Shown piece by piece: positions 61,713 through 64,000 of a DNA stretch of 64,000 bases (its first letter is position 1; each line of letters opens with the position of its first letter). Under the pieces are notes generated by a model, which was given only the letters and a program-made list of their open reading frames with translations, was not told the DNA's origin and ran no database searches. The translations under genes and the position numbers were made by a program. The stretch is taken from assembly GCF_041734735.1 (NCBI RefSeq), contig NC_134878.1, positions 20,095,202-20,159,201 on the forward strand. The letters are read 5' to 3'. The DNA comes from Babylonia areolata. Its lineage: Eukaryota; Mollusca; Gastropoda; Neogastropoda; Buccinidae.

Positions 61713-63006
61713 CGTGTGCAGCCAACTTTCCTGAGCAAGCTGGCAAGTCCACTGTGTTGTTTTGACACAAACTCAATCATGTGACTGAGAGTTCTGCGTC
61801 AAAAACATTTGGGGTTCTGGGGAGTGTTTTTCACCCTGATACTTGGCAGCAAAAGAGTTAAAGGGAACTTTGAAGACTATATATGTTGTGACAGTGAGGG
61901 AACGGTTGTTTTGCTGAATGGAAAAGGCAGGCATGGGATGGGCATGTGTTAGTAAAGGAAAAAAAATCTGAAAGTGTTGAGGAAGTTGAAAAGAAAGAAA
62001 AAAAAAAAAAAAGGAGAAAGAATAGCGTTACAGAGATGGAGAAGACCCTGTAATAACAAACTACCTGAATGTGCTCATTGGCCAAAGAGTTCAAAGACAT
62101 GTTCATTTCATGAAAAAAAAAGAAGTTTTAGGCACCATCAATATGTACATTTAAGTACATGCACATTTACATTATGTGCGAACACATCAATGTCACCGTG
62201 TGATCAAACTGCATGATGATGAATGAAAGCCACTTTTCCCATGATCAAGACGACTGGCCAAAACTTTCACACCTAGATGCTGTACGAAAATGATGAAACC
62301 AAATAACAATGCATGTTCCAAAACACAAAAACAACAAAAAACAAGCAAAAAAAACCAAAACAACCCCCCCCCAAAAAAAACCAACAAAAAACCAACAACA
62401 ACAAACAAAAAAAACCCCACCCCAAAACAAAAAAACAAGACAAAAAACCTAGGAAAAACAGAGAAGAATCACACTTTACACATTTTAAAAAGCATGAGCT
62501 ATCTATGTGTGAATAAAACTCCTGAACATCAGCAATTTTAAACAAAAAAGAGGAGTTTGTATTATACTTCACGTTTGGTGATACTTATACTTACCATGTC
62601 AAACTGATGCAAACTAGGCCTATTGGTTTGCTCTGCTTGGCCAAGTTTCGCGTGGCTAACAGTAAAAAGACAACCTGTCTTGGCCGGTCCGCTCTTAGCC
62701 AATCAAACACCTCAAACAGCTACAAGCGATGAATCATTCCATAAAGTGTTGTTATTATCAACCAAGAAAACATTTACAAATGCACTTTTTGGCGTGAAGA
62801 AAAAGGCCAAGAAAAAAACACACAAACACACACACAAACCCCCCTCACCCTCCCAAGATTTCAGTTTATCACAGCTGTGCAAAACTGAGCATGTGTAAGA
62901 CAGTTGTGGTGCTGTGTGGTAGTTAAAAAAACAACAACACTATGTTTGATAAAACAAAAACAAAAAGAGATCAGTGGTTTGCTGCTTTTTGTCATGCAGT
63001 ACAAGA

Positions 63007-63038
<32 letters not shown>

Positions 63039-63837
63039 TCTGGTAAGACAGGAAACAAGCGCACTGTGAGCAAGTGATTTGATTAAGACACAACTTTGTG
63101 ACACGGCCCATGCACAGAGTATAAAGCTTGAGGTCATGGTACGCTCACCTACCCTGCAAATGTGGATAACTTCTTAAACTAGGAAAAGCAGAAAATATCT
63201 GCTCCAATCAGTAAGTCAACTGTAAACGTTTACATCCACATTGCGCTGACCCAAATAACAATGACCCCAAACAGTGACAAAACACTCTTTGCTGAAGTCA
63301 GTGTTTGTGTAAAACAGTATGTGACAGTGTGGTGACAACTTAATCTGCCATCCCTGGCACATTTTATGAGACAGAGCTCCACAAGAACAGTGGAAAATGT
63401 GTAGCATTCAAAGGCTTTAAAAATACAGCAGTTGACACAGATGCACACATGGAAGAAGAGAGACTCAGGAAGGAATTCTAATGTCTTGTCACACCTACTG
63501 GTGATTCAAGACTCACCACATAAGCAATATACACACTGTCCGTGCTTCACAGCTGTGGACAAAAAATCCATGAACTGGGTTCAGTGCCAGACACGGCAGC
63601 AACCCATGTTATCCTCTGACATTCCATGCAGCTCTAATAAACTCTGCCCTCGAAGCTCAAGCACAAGGCAAACTGACCACCGGTTATTGTCCATGTCAGC
63701 AACCTAGCTGGCAATCGTAAGGCAAAAACAAACAACAACACCCCAGTCTCCTCCAGGCCCCCCCCCCCCCCCGCCCCTCCCCACCAACCCTCCAGTCCCC
63801 CCCTGCCCCCCGGAAAAGCTTCTGAAATCTGTTCAGC

Positions 63838-64000
63838 TTGAGACATATAACCGTGACCTTAAACACCAGAACAGACTACCCAGTCAGCACTGGGAACGAC
63901 CTCCAGGAGCTAAAACGGAGCATTGCGACTGCCGGTCTCTCCGTTGCCGAAGAGTTCAATGGTCACACTCATCAGCGGACGTCGACGCACAGGTGCAGAG
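63838..64000. other. GC-richer block at right window edge
   Basis: Composition and CpG content rise here (for example GCGGACGTCGACGCACAGG near the end). A + frame is open from about 63828 to the edge (TGNDLQELKRSIATAGLSVA among others), and a - frame is open for about 35 codons. I recognise neither. It could be part of an exon, a promoter-proximal region or a repeat cut by the window edge. Confidence 0.3.

Overview
This is a gene-sparse, intron-rich animal nuclear segment. It is AT-rich and packed with microsatellites, minisatellites and tRNA-derived SINEs. The SINE families and the two genes fit a gastropod mollusc, most likely a caenogastropod such as a periwinkle; that placement rests on remembered repeat style and is not proven here.

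Two protein genes converge. On the + strand, the 3' part of a single-stranded-DNA-binding protein gene of the SSBP/Ssdp family (LDB/Chip co-regulator) occupies 950-24978. Eight coding exons were joined by eye, all with matching splice phases, giving about 244 C-terminal residues; the N-terminal LUFS/LisH part lies upstream of the window. On the - strand, a complete four-exon reading frame (51369 down to 45804, 356 aa) encodes a type II membrane protein with an HtrL/YibB-type, glycosyltransferase-like domain. The roughly 20.8 kb between the two stop codons holds probable long 3' UTRs, intergenic DNA and repeats. The region 51.4-64 kb is probably 5' intron or 5' flank of the - strand gene.

Layout: 1-930, a 61-bp minisatellite abutting the first SSBP exon; 0.95-18.7 kb, seven SSBP exons among SINEs, MITE-like elements and arrays; 18.7-24.9 kb, a long intron with a 42/45-bp array and the terminal exon; 25-39 kb, UTR and intergenic DNA with no SINE recognised; 39-44 kb, a SINE cluster and another array; 44.4-45.8 kb, a 42-bp array that runs into the last codons of the HtrL-like gene; 45.8-51.4 kb, the HtrL-like gene; 51.4-64 kb, SINEs, microsatellites and a GC-richer block at the right edge.

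The most unusual theme is that several minisatellites are built from, or run into, gene-structure boundaries. A 108-bp array before SSBP exon 5 carries repeated copies of that exon's acceptor site and first codons. The 42-bp array encodes the last eight codons plus stop of the HtrL-like protein in most units. A third array repeats the 5' splice site that ends the main HtrL-like exon. A 66-nt candidate cassette exon with good splice sites and conserved phase also lies in the SSBP intron at 11230-11295. No viral or LTR element was recognised.
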